64,000 bases of DNA. It comes from Xylaria sp. FL1777. Lineage: Eukaryota > Ascomycota > Sordariomycetes > Xylariales > Xylariaceae. The notes under the pieces are model-generated. The model was given only the letters and a program-made list of their open reading frames with translations. It ran no database searches and was not told the origin of the DNA. How positions within the stretch are numbered: the stretch's first letter is position 1; the number at the start of each line of letters is the position of its first letter. Positions 1 through 13,790 of this stretch are shown one piece after another. The stretch covers positions 1 to 64,000 of the forward strand of contig MU400521.1 of NCBI GenBank assembly GCA_022578965.1. Reading direction: 5' to 3'. The position numbers and the translations under genes are program-made.

Positions 1-2760
1 TTTGCTAAATATTTTATAGTACTAATACTTAAAATAAAAAATAAAAAACAACTAATTAATAAAAAAAAAAAACTAGTATAACAAGTAATAATTAATTACT
101 AACTATTAAACGTAATTATTATTACAAATAAATACTTTTTTATTTTACTAATAATTATAAAAAAAAACATTAGTTAAACAAAATAATTTATAGTAATTAA
201 TATTTTAAATAAATATTATGCTATTAAAATAGCTAAAAAAAAAATAGAAAATTACTATATAAATAATATATAAACTATATAAGTATATAGTTATGCTATA
301 AAAACTATAGAACATATTAGCTAACTTTTAACATATAATAATAATAATTTTATAAAAGTTTTTAAACAAATTTATGTTTATTTACTTAAATAATATTTTA
401 ATTTACTTTAAAACACTAAAAAAACATCAAAAACATATAACTTAAGTATTAAAAACACTTAAATAAGCAAAATTATAACTTAATATAAAAAAATATATAT
501 AGCATATATAGAAAATTAACTTTTTAAAATTTATAATTACTTTAAAATAAATATAAATTTAATAGTTAAAAATTAATATAATATAAAACTAAAAAATATT
601 TAACTTAACTATTATTATAAATATATAACAAGCATTAAAATTTTTAAACTATATTTAAATGTTAATTTAAAACTTTAGAAAAATAGCATTTTATTTTATA
701 AAGTATATAAAAAAAAAATACAAAAAAAAATTCTTTTTAATTTTAAAGAAAGCTTAAAAAGCTTTTAAAAAACTAAAACTAAAAGTTATTTTTAACTTTA
801 TAGTTAAACTACCTAATTTATAAAAAAAAAAAAAGCTAAAAATAAATGCTTTAAATAATATAATTACAAAAGTTTTAAAATAACTAAAAAATAACAAAAA
901 ATAGCACTTAGTAGCTTATTATTTTAAAGCACTATAAAATATAGTATTATAATACTTTATATATAACAAAAAACTGCTTATAATTATTATAGCACTTAAA
1001 AAGTAAAAACTGTTTTTTATAAAAACTATAAAGCTAATTAAAATTTATTTAAATTATTAAAACTTAATAAAATTTATAATTATATAAAAGATTATTAAAT
1101 AACATAAAAATTAAATAGTTTTTTTTTTTAAATTTAACTTTAAAATATGTTATATTAAAAAAAAAAAACATTTAAGCAAACATACTTAGCTAATAAAGTT
1201 AAAAAAGATTTAAAGTTTTAAACAAAAACATTTAAGTATTATATTTTTAAAAAAATAAAAGCTTAAAAGTTAAAGTTATATTTAAAAACTTTTTAAATAT
1301 ATAGCTATAATAAGCTTATAACTTAAAAAAATTAACAAAACTACAAAAATATAAAAAATTAAAAAAAAACAAGCTAATATATAAACATAAAGTTTACTTA
1401 CTAAAATTTTTATAAAATAAGTTTATTAAAAAGTTTTATAAATATTTATTATATAAACATTAAAAAGCAATAAAAATAATTAAACAATTATAAAAAAAAT
1501 ATAATTTTTTAAAACTATAAAACATAATTAAATTTATTATAAAAAAGTGCAATATTTATAATAAAGCTAAAATAGTTTAATATAAGCTTTATAAACTGCT
1601 ATAATTTATATAAATACTTAAATAAATATAGCATATTATTACTTAAGATTTTATTATAATACTACTTTTATTAATTAATTTAATTATAAAAGTATAATAT
1701 AATAAAATATAAATTATTATTAATAAACTTATTAAGTATGTTTATTTTTTACTGTTTAAAAAAAATATAATAACTAAATAATTTATATATGCCTTTATAT
1801 ACTAATATTTAAATAAGCATATATGACTAAAAAAAATTATTTTAAACTAAAATAAATTGTTTACTTTTAAGTTTAAAACTAATTTTTTTAAACTTATTAG
1901 TATTAAACTAAAGTTTTTAATTGCTTATTACTTATAAATAAATAAACAAACAAAAAAACTAAACTAAATATTAAAATAATATTTATAAAATTATATTAAT
2001 TATTAATAAAACAATTAAGTAAAACTATTATTAATAGTATAAATTTTATATAATATATTAATAAATAAAAATATAAACATATTTTTGCATAAAGCTATTT
2101 ATAAATAGCAAGCAATTATTAAAAAACAAAAAAAAACATTAATAAAAACATTTGCTATTTTAATTATAATACTTTAAGGAAAAATTATTATAACAAAAAT
2201 TAAAACGCTATAAGTTAAACTATAATTACATTTTTAGTTTTTATAATAACAAATATTAATATATTATAACAAAAAACGAACTAAAAAACTAGCCTTTAAA
2301 AAAAAAACAAAGTTTATTTGCTATAACAAAAATAAAATGCAAATATTAATATTTTTTAAATTAAAACAAAATAACTAAGCAATAAATTAAAATTTAAAAA
2401 ACTTAGCTTTTTTAAAATTAAAAAAGTTATTTTACTTATTAATTATAAACTATTATTATTAAAAAATATGTAAATTTACTTTATTTTTTATATTTTTTTA
2501 CTAAAACTAGTATTTATTAAAATATTTATTAAAATATAATTAAAAATAAAAACAAATTAAAACATTTATAAAATTAAAAATATATTAAATTTTTATTAAA
2601 ACAATAATAACGTTAAATATTTTATTAAATAAAAAAAATATTTATATGCTAATAATATTTAAAAACTTAAAAAATACTTAAAAACTGCTAAAATAATTAT
2701 AAACTAGTTTTATTATTAATATTTTAACTAGCTAAAACTAAAAAAAAAAAAATTAACTTT
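1..2760. other. Gene-free A-rich RIP debris
   Basis: Nothing recognisable. The plus strand is A-rich, with scattered ACT/GCT triplets as almost the only G+C. Long A runs and stop codons occur in all six frames. Probably heavily mutated transposon sequence; no termini or tandem period could be seen. Confidence 0.6.
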
Positions 2761-3560
2761 AAACAAAACGTTTAGCGCGTTTTAATTAAACTTTAAAAAA
2801 ATAACTAGTAATAATTATGCTACTTTAACGTGTTGTTTTTGTTTTTTAGCTATATAACGCTTTTTTGCTTTAATTTGCTTAAGCTTTTTTAAACTACTTA
2901 AATTATAAGCTATAATAGCAGCTATTTCTTTTTGTTATAATTTTTTTTATTGCTTAAAACAGTAAATTTTTATACTTATTTTTTTATGCTTTTTTATTAG
3001 TAAGTTTAATTTATTTTTTAGCTTTTTATGCTAAAAAATAAGCTACTATATTTGCTTTAAAAACAAACTTTTAGCGTTATAATTTGCTTGTTTAGCTACA
3101 ATATATTTAATATATTAATTAGAATTAAATTTTAATATTAAACATTTTGTGCTATAACAATTGTAGCAAAAGCATAAAGCTATTTTAATTAATTTTAGTT
3201 TAATTTATCTTAGGTGCCTTAAACTAAAATGGTCCTTGCGTTTATACTTCTTTAGCTATATTACTTCTTTACTAATTATAACTTTTTTTACCCCCTTTAA
3301 CACAAACTTAAAATTCTGGTTTAAAGCAACTATGTTGATTTTCTTGCTTACGTTTTTATTTAAAAAACAACAAACTATAATTTATTTATGCAGCAACTTT
3401 AAATCTGTTTAAAGTTATACCTAATTAATTAATTATTGTATTTTATATATAGTTATATTTTTTTCGTATTTTTCTAACGCTTAGTTTTTGTTATATTATA
3501 TATTATAGATTTTTTAACCAAAATATTGTTTTTTTTACTATTGTTTCTTTTGCAATTATT
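2761..3560. other. Less-degraded patch inside AT block
   Basis: T-rich on the plus strand, with more CpC, GpG and TpC than its surroundings, especially 3,196-3,420. That suggests a younger insertion or a remnant that escaped full mutation. It contains a 25-nt motif (3,205-3,229) that recurs inverted at 9,176-9,200 with one difference. No open frame survives. Likely a transposon end; the family cannot be told. Confidence 0.45.
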
Positions 3561-6500
3561 TTGCCTACTTGTATAGTTTACTATATTAGCGTTTATGCTA
3601 CTTTTTACATCTAAATTAATTAATTTTTTTAATATTACTTTTATTGCTTTTAACTTTAAAAATAATTCTAATTATAAAAGCAATAATTTAAACAAAAAAT
3701 CTAATTTTATATGCTAGCAATAAGTTGCAATAAATATACAAAAATATTAATATTGCAATTATAATTAAAGCTATAATTTTTGTTAGTTTTTAAAAGAATA
3801 GCTTTTATTGCGAACTATAATTAATAATTAATTAAAGCTATAAATACGTAAAATAGTTAATATATTAAAAAACCTTAAAGTTTAATAGCGTTTTTAAAAA
3901 GCTAGTATTTAAATAAAATTTAAAAAAAACAATATAAATTATAATATTACTAATATTTTTACATTTTAAAACAAGCTTTTTACTTTATTTAAATAACTAG
4001 CCTTTACTAAATTTAATCTTAAAGCATTTAAAGCTTTTAATAAAAAGCTCTGCTAAATTAAAAATGTTTATAATATATAATAAATTAAAAAGTTATTTTG
4101 TTTTTTTTAGTTTTAAATTTAAAACGTATTTTTACGTTTTACTGCTTTTTTTCTAAATATTTTTATAAATTAGCAAACTAGGCATAAATTTTATAATATA
4201 ACTAAAGCTAATATATTATTCTTTTATATTACTAAAGCATATATAATTATAGCTTTATTATTAAGTATATATATATTTTTAACAAGCAATTTTTTATAGC
4301 AATCTATTAGCATTTACTTTTATAATAATGAAATATAAACTTAAGTAATTAATACTTTTGCTTGATTTAAAGTATATATTAGCTATAAATTTGTTTTAAA
4401 ACAGCTAAATAAAATAGCTAAATAAAGTTATATATATAATAACTAGTTAGCTAATATTTTAGTACTTAAATTAATAAATATATAGTTTAACTTAAAGCAT
4501 ATTACTTATAACTTAAATGCTATATTTATATATAACAATTTTAACTTTAAAAATAATATTTAAAATCTTGGCATAAGTTATAAAAATATTATGCAAAATT
4601 TAACTAATTGTTTTATAGTTGCTAGTTTAAACGTGCTTAGCTTATTTATATAGTTATAATAATATACTACTACTTTTTTTAAAAAAAATAGCTTTTTTTT
4701 TATTTAATGCTAACTTTAGCTTATATAAGTAAAATAACTAATTATTTATTAGTTTATGCTGTTTGTTTTTTATTTAAATTATTACATTGAAAAAAGTTTG
4801 CTTTATTTTTAAATATTGCATAACTGCAAAATAACGTTAGCTATATTTTGTAAACCTTTATTATTTACAAAAACAAAAAAGAAATATCTAAAGTATATTA
4901 AGTTTATAATACTTTATTTTGCATTATTTTAAATTATTAAAACTATAATAAACAACTTATAATAATACATAAAAATTAAAAAAACTATATTTTTTATTTA
5001 AGCTATAATAGCTGCTTAAATAAAAGCAAGCAATATATATAACTATAAATAATAAATGCTTTTTATACTAGCTTTTTTTTATATTGCGTTAAATTTTATT
5101 TAATTAATTTTTTGGACTTTTTAGGATTTTTTTATAAAACATAACATATAATTCTTTAGCTATAAATAGCATATTAAAAAAAATAAAGTTTAATATTATT
5201 AAGTTTTACTATTGCTACATAATAAGTTTTATGCTTATATTTTAGTGTTTTTAATTTATAACTTAGTTAAATTTAGTATACTATTTTTTAATAAAATTTA
5301 ATTAAATTATATTTAAACAGTATTAAAAAGCATAAATCTTATATTACTTAAGTAAAAAATTGTAGCTTTATAGTTTTAATAGTTAAAATATATAAGTTAA
5401 ACAAAAAAATATACTTAAAACAAAAGCAAATTAATTAACATTAAGTTTTAAAGCTATTATTAATACATAAATATTATAAAATATTTATTTATAATAATTA
5501 TAGCAGTTTAGCTTAACAATTATAAAGTGTTATATTAAATTATTTTTTATTTTTTTATTTTTTTTTATAAAGAAAAGTTTAATAATTATAAACTAAAAAT
5601 ATTATATTTTGCTTGGTTACTTTATTTTAATGTTATAAAACTAAAACTTGCAATAAAAATACTGCAGTTAAGCTTTATTTAATATATTATAGCTAAAAGC
5701 AAATAAAAAGCTATTAATTTAGTTTTAAAGCATATTAATAATGCTTTTGCAATTAATATAAAAAATAACAAGAACTTTATACAAGATATTTTTGTTATAT
5801 TTAATTAATTAGTTATTATAAGCTTTTATATTGCTTTAATTTATAATAATATAAAACAGTTCTTTTAAACATATTAAAATAAGCAGCATACTTTTTTTTT
5901 TATTAACTAAAATATTATTAAATATGCTTGCAAAATATATATTAATAATAACATTAAAAAACGTATTAATAGCTATACTACGTTATATAATCTTTTTAAT
6001 ATATTAAATTTATTAATAAAAAAAAAGCAATAATTTATTAATACTAAAATTAATAAGTTTAACATTAAAATTGTTTAACTAATTAAAGTTTTAATATAGC
6101 AAAACATATTAAGTTTAGCTAATAAAAATGAGCTATTTATTAAAAGTAATAAAAAATAGCAGCTATATACCTTTAATTATAAAAAAGCAAAAAAAGAAAA
6201 AAAAAAACTAAAAAACTATAGCTAAATATAAATTAGCATAAAGTATTATATATGTTTTATTTTTTTTGCTTTTTTTTTAGCTTTTTAAAACTACTATTTG
6301 CTAATAATTCTTTATTATGCTTTAGTAGTTTAAATTATATTAGTAAATTTATAGCTAGCAATATATTTATATATATAAAAAAAGCACTTAAAAGTAATAT
6401 AACTATAGTTAGTTTTGCTAATAATAACAAAACAAAAGTTATAGCTATTATTAAACATAAAGCTAATTAGCTTAATTATATACTAAGCGTTTAATAAGTA

Positions 6501-9000
6501 TTTAACTGCTGCTTTATTTATATTTTTAGTATTAATTTTAAGGTTAAACAAAGTATATTTTTAGTAGCATTTTTAATTTGTGCTTTGTTTACAAAATGCT
6601 TAGCATACTTATTAAAAGTATGCTAATATATTATAAAAAGCTTAGCATATAAAACATAGCTATATTTTTTTTATTTATTTTATTTAAATATTTTTATAGC
6701 ATTATAAACTAAAAAAAACACAATATTTATATTAATTATTTTATTAAATATAGCAATAATATATTACTAAACTTTTTTTAGCATAAAATATTTTGTTATA
6801 TTATTAATAGCAAAGTTTAAGTGTTAATATAAATCTATAAAATATTTTACGTAAAATTTTTAAAGCTTTTATTATAAAAACTAAAAAATAGTTCTTTTTT
6901 AAAACGCAAACTACTAGCGTATTTTTAGCAGCAACTTTAATAATTAGCTAAAGTTATAATAATATAAGTTATAGTATACTTTTTATTATATATTTTTTTG
7001 CTTTTTAATACTTTTATTATTTAGCTGCTATAAAAACTATAAAGCATACTTTTTAAAGCATTTTATATTTATAAACTTATATATGCTTAGCTAAACAGCT
7101 TATAGCTTATTTTTAAACTTTAATTTAGCTTTAGTTTATTTAATAAGCTTAACTAGCTTAAACTATTTTAGTTTAAAGTTAACTATTAAATTATTTTTAT
7201 TTTTAAGCTTATTAGTTATAATTAATTAGTAGTTTAATAATACAAACTATATATAGTTAAACGTTAAGCTTTTTAATATATTATTGTTTATATTTATTAT
7301 AAAATGCAAATTATTTTAATTGTTTTTTAGTAGCTTTTTTTTATGCTTTAGTTTAAAAAGTTTAACTTTTTATGCTTTTAATAAATTAAAATACTAATAA
7401 AAAGCAAAAAAAAATGCTATTTTTTATATTATATTATTTTAAATAGCTTAGCTAAACCTTTGTAATAAATTTAAAAAGTTTTTAAAAGCAATAAAGCTAA
7501 ACTAAACAATATGCATTATGTTATAAATATTTACTTTTATTTTAAAAGCTATAATAATAAGCATAATTTAACAAAAAAAGTCTAGCTTTATAAACTTGTT
7601 ATATAACTACTATTAGTTATTAAAACATATATTTATATTATATTTTTAAATAAAGCGCTTTATTTTAATTAAAATAAACTTTAACTTTTAAAGCTATATT
7701 ATTAAAAAATAGCGCGTAGTAATAAGCTTTTTTTTACTATTTATAAAAACAATGGTTTTAAGGATTAAATATGCTATACTATGCTATGTTTTACTAATTA
7801 AAAAACTTAATTATTAGTAATTTTTTATAATAATACTTTTTTTTATAAAATAAACAACAAAAAATATATTAAGCTAATTAACTAAAGTATAAATAAATTG
7901 TAATTTTTTTAAATAAGTACTTTACTATTAAAATTTAGCTTTAAGCAATATAAACTTTTAAGCGTTTAAGCTTAATGTAATAGTATAGCTAAACTATCAT
8001 ATATTTTATAAAACTAACGCTTTTATATAATATATATTAAAATATATAATTTAGAAATCTTTTTATTAATAAACTATATAAAGCTTATTAATAGTTATAA
8101 ACGCAATTTTTTAGTTAAATAAAAGGTTATAAAACAAATTAATAAAATGTTTTTAAATAGTTTATTTAAGCCTAAAAATAATATATATAAAGCGTTTTAT
8201 AGTTAATTTAGTTTATATAACATTATTTTATTAAACAATAAAAATATATTTTTATAACTACTTATATAATATTAATTAACTTTTATTATATTATTTATTA
8301 TTAATAATAAATAAGTATTAAAAATTTAAACAATTAAATTAAACTAATTATATTTTAATTGTTTTAATAAGCATAACTGCAAAGTTATTATATTTTATAT
8401 AATAACTAAAACAATTTATAATATAATATTTTTTTTATAACTAATTTAAGCTACTAGTATAATATTATTATAATAAAATATTATACGCTAAATTAATTTA
8501 ACTTGTTTAGCTTTAAGCTTAAGCTTATATAATTTATTAAATTAATAATAATTTAAAATAGTACTAATAATAGTTTATATAAAGTTATATTTTAATATAT
8601 GCTATTAATTATGTTTTAATTGCAATAAAATATACTGCATAAAATACTAAATATAATTATTAAATAAATGCTTTAATACTGCATTATTAGCTAGTTTATT
8701 TAGTTTGCTAAGTTTTTTAATAAATTTTAAAAGTTTTAAAGCTATTAGTTTTTTTAAAAAGCAACTATTAATTAAGCTAAAGCTAAAATTATTAAAAGTT
8801 TGCAGTTTTATAGTAAAATAAAAAAATAATACTAATTAATAAATTAACAAATAAAGCTTAATTTTTAACTGTTTAAGCTTAAAATACTATAATATAATAA
8901 AGTATTTTAATTATAAAGTTAGCGCTAAGTATAAACATTATTATAAAAAGCTTTAAGCAATATTATAATTGTTTTTTTTAAGTTTTATTAGCAAATAATC
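3561..9000. other. Gene-free RIP debris
   Basis: AT-only sequence, T-rich on the plus strand to about 7.4 kb and mixed after that. The only ORF near 70 codons (6,252-6,470) is a low-complexity F/I/N/K frame with no domain. Nothing else can be supported. Confidence 0.6.
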
Positions 9001-9056
9001 TATAGGTATAAATAATATACATATGTATGCAAAATAAACTCTAGCTCAAAAATCAA

Positions 9057-9200
9057 TAAGAATGCTTTAAACTAAAATACATAAAACGCAGGCCTTAAAC
9101 TTATAAATATATCTGCACAGGCCCTTAAAAAAAGTAAGTCGTAGCTTGCAGCAAGCATAGCCCGCTGTTTTATGTTTTTAGTTTAAAGCACCTAAGATAA
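9057..9200. mobile_element. Hairpin / MITE-like element
   Basis: Inverted repeats at 9,064-9,087 and 9,167-9,189 match at nearly every position and enclose ~80 bp of comparatively GC-rich sequence. Inside are a near-perfect short palindrome (9,144-9,156) and two related direct motifs (about 9,089 and 9,116). The right arm plus its flank (9,176-9,200) recurs inverted at 3,205-3,229 with 24 of 25 positions equal. Terminal inverted repeats on a ~140-bp core fit a MITE or the end of a larger DNA transposon. No target-site duplication could be fixed. Confidence 0.5.
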
Positions 9201-9289
9201 GGTCAAAGGTAGTATTGCTTAGTGTTTTGTACAGCAATGTAGTTAAAGAGGTATTACGTAGTAGTTCATACAGCAATGTGGTTAAATAG
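9182..9289 (+). repeat. 39-bp tandem repeat, two copies, open frame
   Basis: Units at 9,212-9,250 and 9,251-9,289 align without gaps. The shared core is at 9,230-9,246 and 9,269-9,285. On the plus strand the frame from 9,182 to the TAG at 9,287-9,289 is open and reads a 13-residue repeat ending SNVVK in both copies. No ATG start and no known domain. Directly adjoins the hairpin element, so it may be part of it. Confidence 0.6.
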
Positions 9290-9693
9290 CAAAATTGCCT
9301 GGTATTGTTTTTATTTTGTTTTTAATACTAATAAATAAGTTAAAAGTCTGGTTTTTATACGTAAATCGATTTAATTTTCTTTTTTAACTTTTTATATATG
9401 TTTACTTTAGCTAATAAAAAGAAATAAACTAAATAATGTGTTTATACGTTAAAAAAAAAAATAAGCATAATATAAAAAACAACTTTTTTTTAATAAATTA
9501 AAACAAAAGTTTTTTATATAACTTTATTTTTACTTAGCTAATTTATAGTTAATAATAAAATGTATTAAGTTAGCTAGTTAAAAACTAATTAATATTAATA
9601 AGCTATATTATACGTATAAAGTTTATATAAACTAAAGGTTTATATAATAAAGTAAGCTATAATATATAATTTATTATGCTATACTAAACTACT
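9290..9693. other. AT-rich spacer
   Basis: Returns to A/T-only sequence after about 9,370. A few residual GpG/CpC positions at 9,296-9,375 suggest the less-mutated patch extends to there. No gene or repeat seen. Confidence 0.5.
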
Positions 9694-9719
9694 AAAAAAA
9701 AAGAAAAAACGAAGGAAAT
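9694..9719 (+). other. Polypurine tract
   Basis: A 26-nt run of A and G interrupted by one C (9,710), immediately upstream of an imperfect repeat field. Polypurine tracts of this kind prime plus-strand synthesis next to the 3' LTR of retrotransposons, but no partner LTR was found, so the role is conjecture. Confidence 0.3.
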
Positions 9720-9744
9720 AAATAAGTAAAAGCTAAAAAGTATA

Positions 9745-9900
9745 CCTTTAGCTAACCCTTTAGCTAGCTTATAGGTTAGCCTTAGTTACATTAGCTACCT
9801 TTAGTTATTTATAGCTACACTTAGCTACACTTAGCCACTTATAGCCACTTATAGCTATATTAGCTATAGTGGCCATTATAGCTAATATGGGCTACGTACG
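9745..9900. repeat. Imperfect short-unit repeat rich in TAGC
   Basis: About 150 bp of loosely repeated 10-12-bp units of the form ttagctacact / ttagccactta. They hold more C and G than the neighbourhood, including CpC. Followed at 9,900-9,935 by a less mutated stretch with an ACCCGG core. Could be an LTR fragment or a minisatellite. Confidence 0.45.
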
Positions 9901-9935
9901 ATTAACTTGAAAATAACCCGGAATTAACATTTTAA

Positions 9936-12149
9936 CACTTTATTTTTTAGCTTTAATAAAAAGCATAATTAAAGAAAACTTAAACATTAATTACATTAAA
10001 ATTGCTTATATTAATATTAATGCCACTTATTTAAAAATGCTAATTTTAATTAACTATTAAAGTTTAATTATAATTTCTTTAGCATAAAATTTATTTAGTA
10101 ATATTAGCTAAAGTAAATAAAAAAACTTTAAACTATATTTAAAAAAGCTAATCGGAAATTTTATTACAATAAAAACAAAATCTTATATATATATAGCAAT
10201 ATAAACTAAAACTATAAAAATGCTTATTAATTAGCATTATAAAAATTATTAACCTTAATAAAAAAACGATTTAAAATTAACTAAAAAGTATTTTTAAACT
10301 AAACTAAAACTTTGCTTAAATAGTTTGCTTTTTTATAAGCTAACATAAGCATATAATTAAAACAAGCAAACTAATAAATTAACTAAAACTTAAAATTGTT
10401 TAATTAATATTTTATTAACATTAAACTTTAAAATGTTTATTAAAACAAAAGCAAAAAAGCTTTGTTATATTACTAAAAATTAAGCGTACTACTTTAATAA
10501 AAGCTAATAAACTATTATAATTTATTGCTAATTATATAAGCTAACATAATTAATGTAGTATAATAACATTAAAAACTAATAACTAAAAAATAATGCTTAA
10601 ATTATAGCTAAAAAAAACTAAAATTAAATATTACTTAAATTATTAGTAAATTAACTTTAAATATTAAGCAAAACTAAACTAATAATTAGCTTATTAATAT
10701 TAACTGCAAAAATAACAATATTAGTTTTAATAACTAAAACTATTATTATAAAAGCAATAATTATAATAATAGCTATATTAATAATAATTAAAAATTTTAT
10801 AAAAGCAATAATAATTATAAAAGCTAGAACTAATATTATAAAAGCAATAATACTAAAAGTTATAGCTATTTTTAAAACTAAAAATATGTAAACAACTAAA
10901 ATAACAATAATACTTATACTTTAAAAAACTATTATATTTTTAAAACTTTTTTAAATTAACTTTAAAACAATAATAAAAATAGTTTAAATTTAAACTTTTA
11001 TAAAAACTTTATTTACTATAGCTATAAATAACTTAGCTATATTATTTTTAATTACTTTTAGCTTAAAAGTAATAATAATAATAGTAATAATAAAAACAAT
11101 AAGCTTAATAGCTATATTAGCTATAATAATAATACTACTTAAAAACAAACTATTTAAAAAATCTAAATAAATAAAAACTATAATATAAATAAAAAAAACT
11201 AAAAACAGTAATTAAAGTTTTATATACTTTTTTTATAAAAGCTATAATATTATAACTTAAAAAACAAATAGTAAACTTAGCACTAATTATATTAGCTATA
11301 AGTTTTAAGCTAAAATTATTACTTTATATATTTATTTTATACTGTTTTTATACTTTTTGCGCTATTTATTTTATTAGCTTTATAAAACTACTTGTTTAAA
11401 CTTATATTAATTTTAATTTATGTATTAAATATAATTATATTAATTTTATTTTTGCTTTTTATTATAAATTATAGTAAGCATTTTTTTATATATTTATATT
11501 ATAGCATACTATTAAAAGCAGATTTTTTACTTATAAAGCTTATTAAGTTATTTGCAAATTAATTAATAGTTGCAGTATTATTTATAAAATTAAGCATATA
11601 TATATAACTATTAATTGCAATTATTGCTTTAAAAGCAGCTTTTTTATTTTATTTTAAATTACTTTAAAAAATTAAAAAAATTATACTAAATTTAAGCATT
11701 AATTAATAGTTTTTTAAATTACGTTACTTTTAAATAAAATTATTTAGCTTAACTAAGTTTATAAAAGCTTACTAAAACTAAACTTATTATTACGTTATTA
11801 TTTAATTACTTAAATTTATATAGCTTAAAAAGTTAAAAAAAAGGTTTAATTGCTTTAATTTTATAATAATTTTAAAGAAACTTTATAATTTACTTAAGTT
11901 TTTTAATATTAATAAAGCAAACATATTATCATAATTAAAGCAAGAAAACTTTACTATTAAGCTAAAAAAAAATGCAGTTATATTTTATTTTTTTATATAT
12001 TTATTAACTTAAAATAAGCTAAAAAAACTATAAAAATAGCTTAATAAAATACTAAAAGCAAAAAAAATTAAAAAGTTTATTAGCTTTATTAATGTTTTAA
12101 TTCTTTTTATATTTAAAAAAAATAAAAGTTTATATTATATTATTAATAA
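9936..12149. other. Gene-free, fully mutated A-rich DNA
   Basis: Among the most extreme composition in the window. In 10,561-11,160, 75 of 76 cytosines (both strands) are preceded by a purine. No frame longer than about 60 codons. Transposon family not recognisable. Confidence 0.6.
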
Positions 12150-12330
12150 CTTGCTGTGCTGCTTTATAGCGCAGTTTTTTTACTTGTGTACTTATAGGTA
12201 AAACCGCACAAAAAGCCGGATAAAAACCTCATGTAATAATATTTACGCTATTACTTTGAAGTTTTTTTACCTTGTAATAACTAGTTTTTATTAACTAGCT
12301 TGCTAAACAGAAAATAATGGTTAAAAAGCG
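12150..12330. other. Less-mutated patch with short inverted motifs
   Basis: Retains GpG, CpC and CpG in otherwise A/T DNA. A ~14-nt motif at about 12,193 (tataggtaaaaccg) reappears inverted near 15,911-15,925 with one extra A. The two could be termini of a ~3.7-kb element, but the match is short. Confidence 0.3.
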
Positions 12331-13790
12331 GAAAAACTTTTTTTAAAGCTTTTAAACCTTTTGTTTTTTTAAAAAGCATACAAAAGCTTTTTTTTTGTTT
12401 TTTAAAACCTTTAAAAAAGCGCTTTTGCTTTTTTTGCTAGTTTTTTTTTTATTTTTTGCTTTTTTTTTCTTTTCTTATTTTTTTTTATTTTAATTGCTTT
12501 ATTATATATTGCTATTTTATTAGTAATAAATAGCTACTTTATAATATTACTTATAGCTTTAAGCTTTTTTTAGCTAGTTATAAATTTTTATTAGTTTATA
12601 ATAGCTTAGCTATAAAGTTTTTTTATAGCTGCTTTTTTTTGTTTTTTAATAAGTTATAATATAAAATTATATATTAAAAAGTTTTTTTTTTTTTATATAT
12701 TTATAAAAAGGCATAAAAAAGCTTAAAACTTTTTTTTTATATAAAAATGCTTTTAGCTTTATTTTTTTAATATATATTTATATTATTATAGCTATTTTAT
12801 GCTTTAATAATTTGCTATACTTTTTAAAAGCTTTATTTTTATTAAGCTTTTATTTAGCTATTATTAAATAATTATTGCTTGTTTTAATTTAGCTTTATTT
12901 GCTTATTTATTTTTTTTTTAGTGCAATTTTAAGTTTTTTTTTTTTTAACTATTTTTTTTGCTAAAAATTTAAAGCTAACGTTAGATTTTTTTTAGTTATG
13001 TTTTTATTATTGCTTATAAACTTATTTTTTATTTAGTTTTTAGCTTTTTAAGCTTTTATATTTTAAATAAAAGTTTTAATTTTTTTTATTGCTTTTTAAA
13101 TTAACTTTTTAACTGCTAAGCTTGTTATATAATGCTTGCAAACTGCTGTTTTATTACTAAAATATAAATTAATAAAAAAAATTTTTATTTTAGTTTTTAA
13201 ATGCTTTGTTTTAATTACTTTAAAAGCTTTAGCTATATGTTTAAAGCATTTATTTTAAATTATTATTAATAAGTTAGCAATGCTTTTTGCTTTATTTTTT
13301 TTAAAGTTTTTATATTAAATTATTATACTATAAACTAAAATACTTTATATTATTATAATATATATTTGCTTTATTTTTGCTATATTACTACTTTATATAA
13401 AGTTTTATAGCTTAATTATTATATATAACTAAATGTTTAGTTTTTTTTTAAGTTTTATTAAATGTTTTTTTTATTTTATGTTTTTATTAAATTATATTTT
13501 TAAAAACTTTATGCTATTTTTTAAGTATATTATTGCATTAAAAAAATATATTATTTATATAAGCGCTATTTTATTATTAAAAAAATGCATTAATTTGTTT
13601 TTTTGCAATATAAACTTTATTTTATATTGTTTTATTTAGCTTTTATATATTTTTTATACTGCTTTTAAAGCTTTATAGTTTTACTTTATATTTAAGTTTA
13701 CTATAATAAAGTTAATATTATTAATAAAGCTAATTATTATTAGCTTTTAATATATAGCAAAGTTATTATAAAGTATTAAAATATATAAAA
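12331..13790. other. T-rich block, no gene
   Basis: The plus strand is dominated by T runs. The ORF at 13,433-13,639 is a low-complexity F/I/L/N frame with no domain and is treated as chance. The block ends abruptly at about 13.78 kb, where the strand bias reverses. Confidence 0.5.

Noticed and set aside
6252..6470. 72-codon ATG ORF
   Set aside because: Low-complexity F/I/N/K composition in fully mutated DNA; length is within chance for this many frames.
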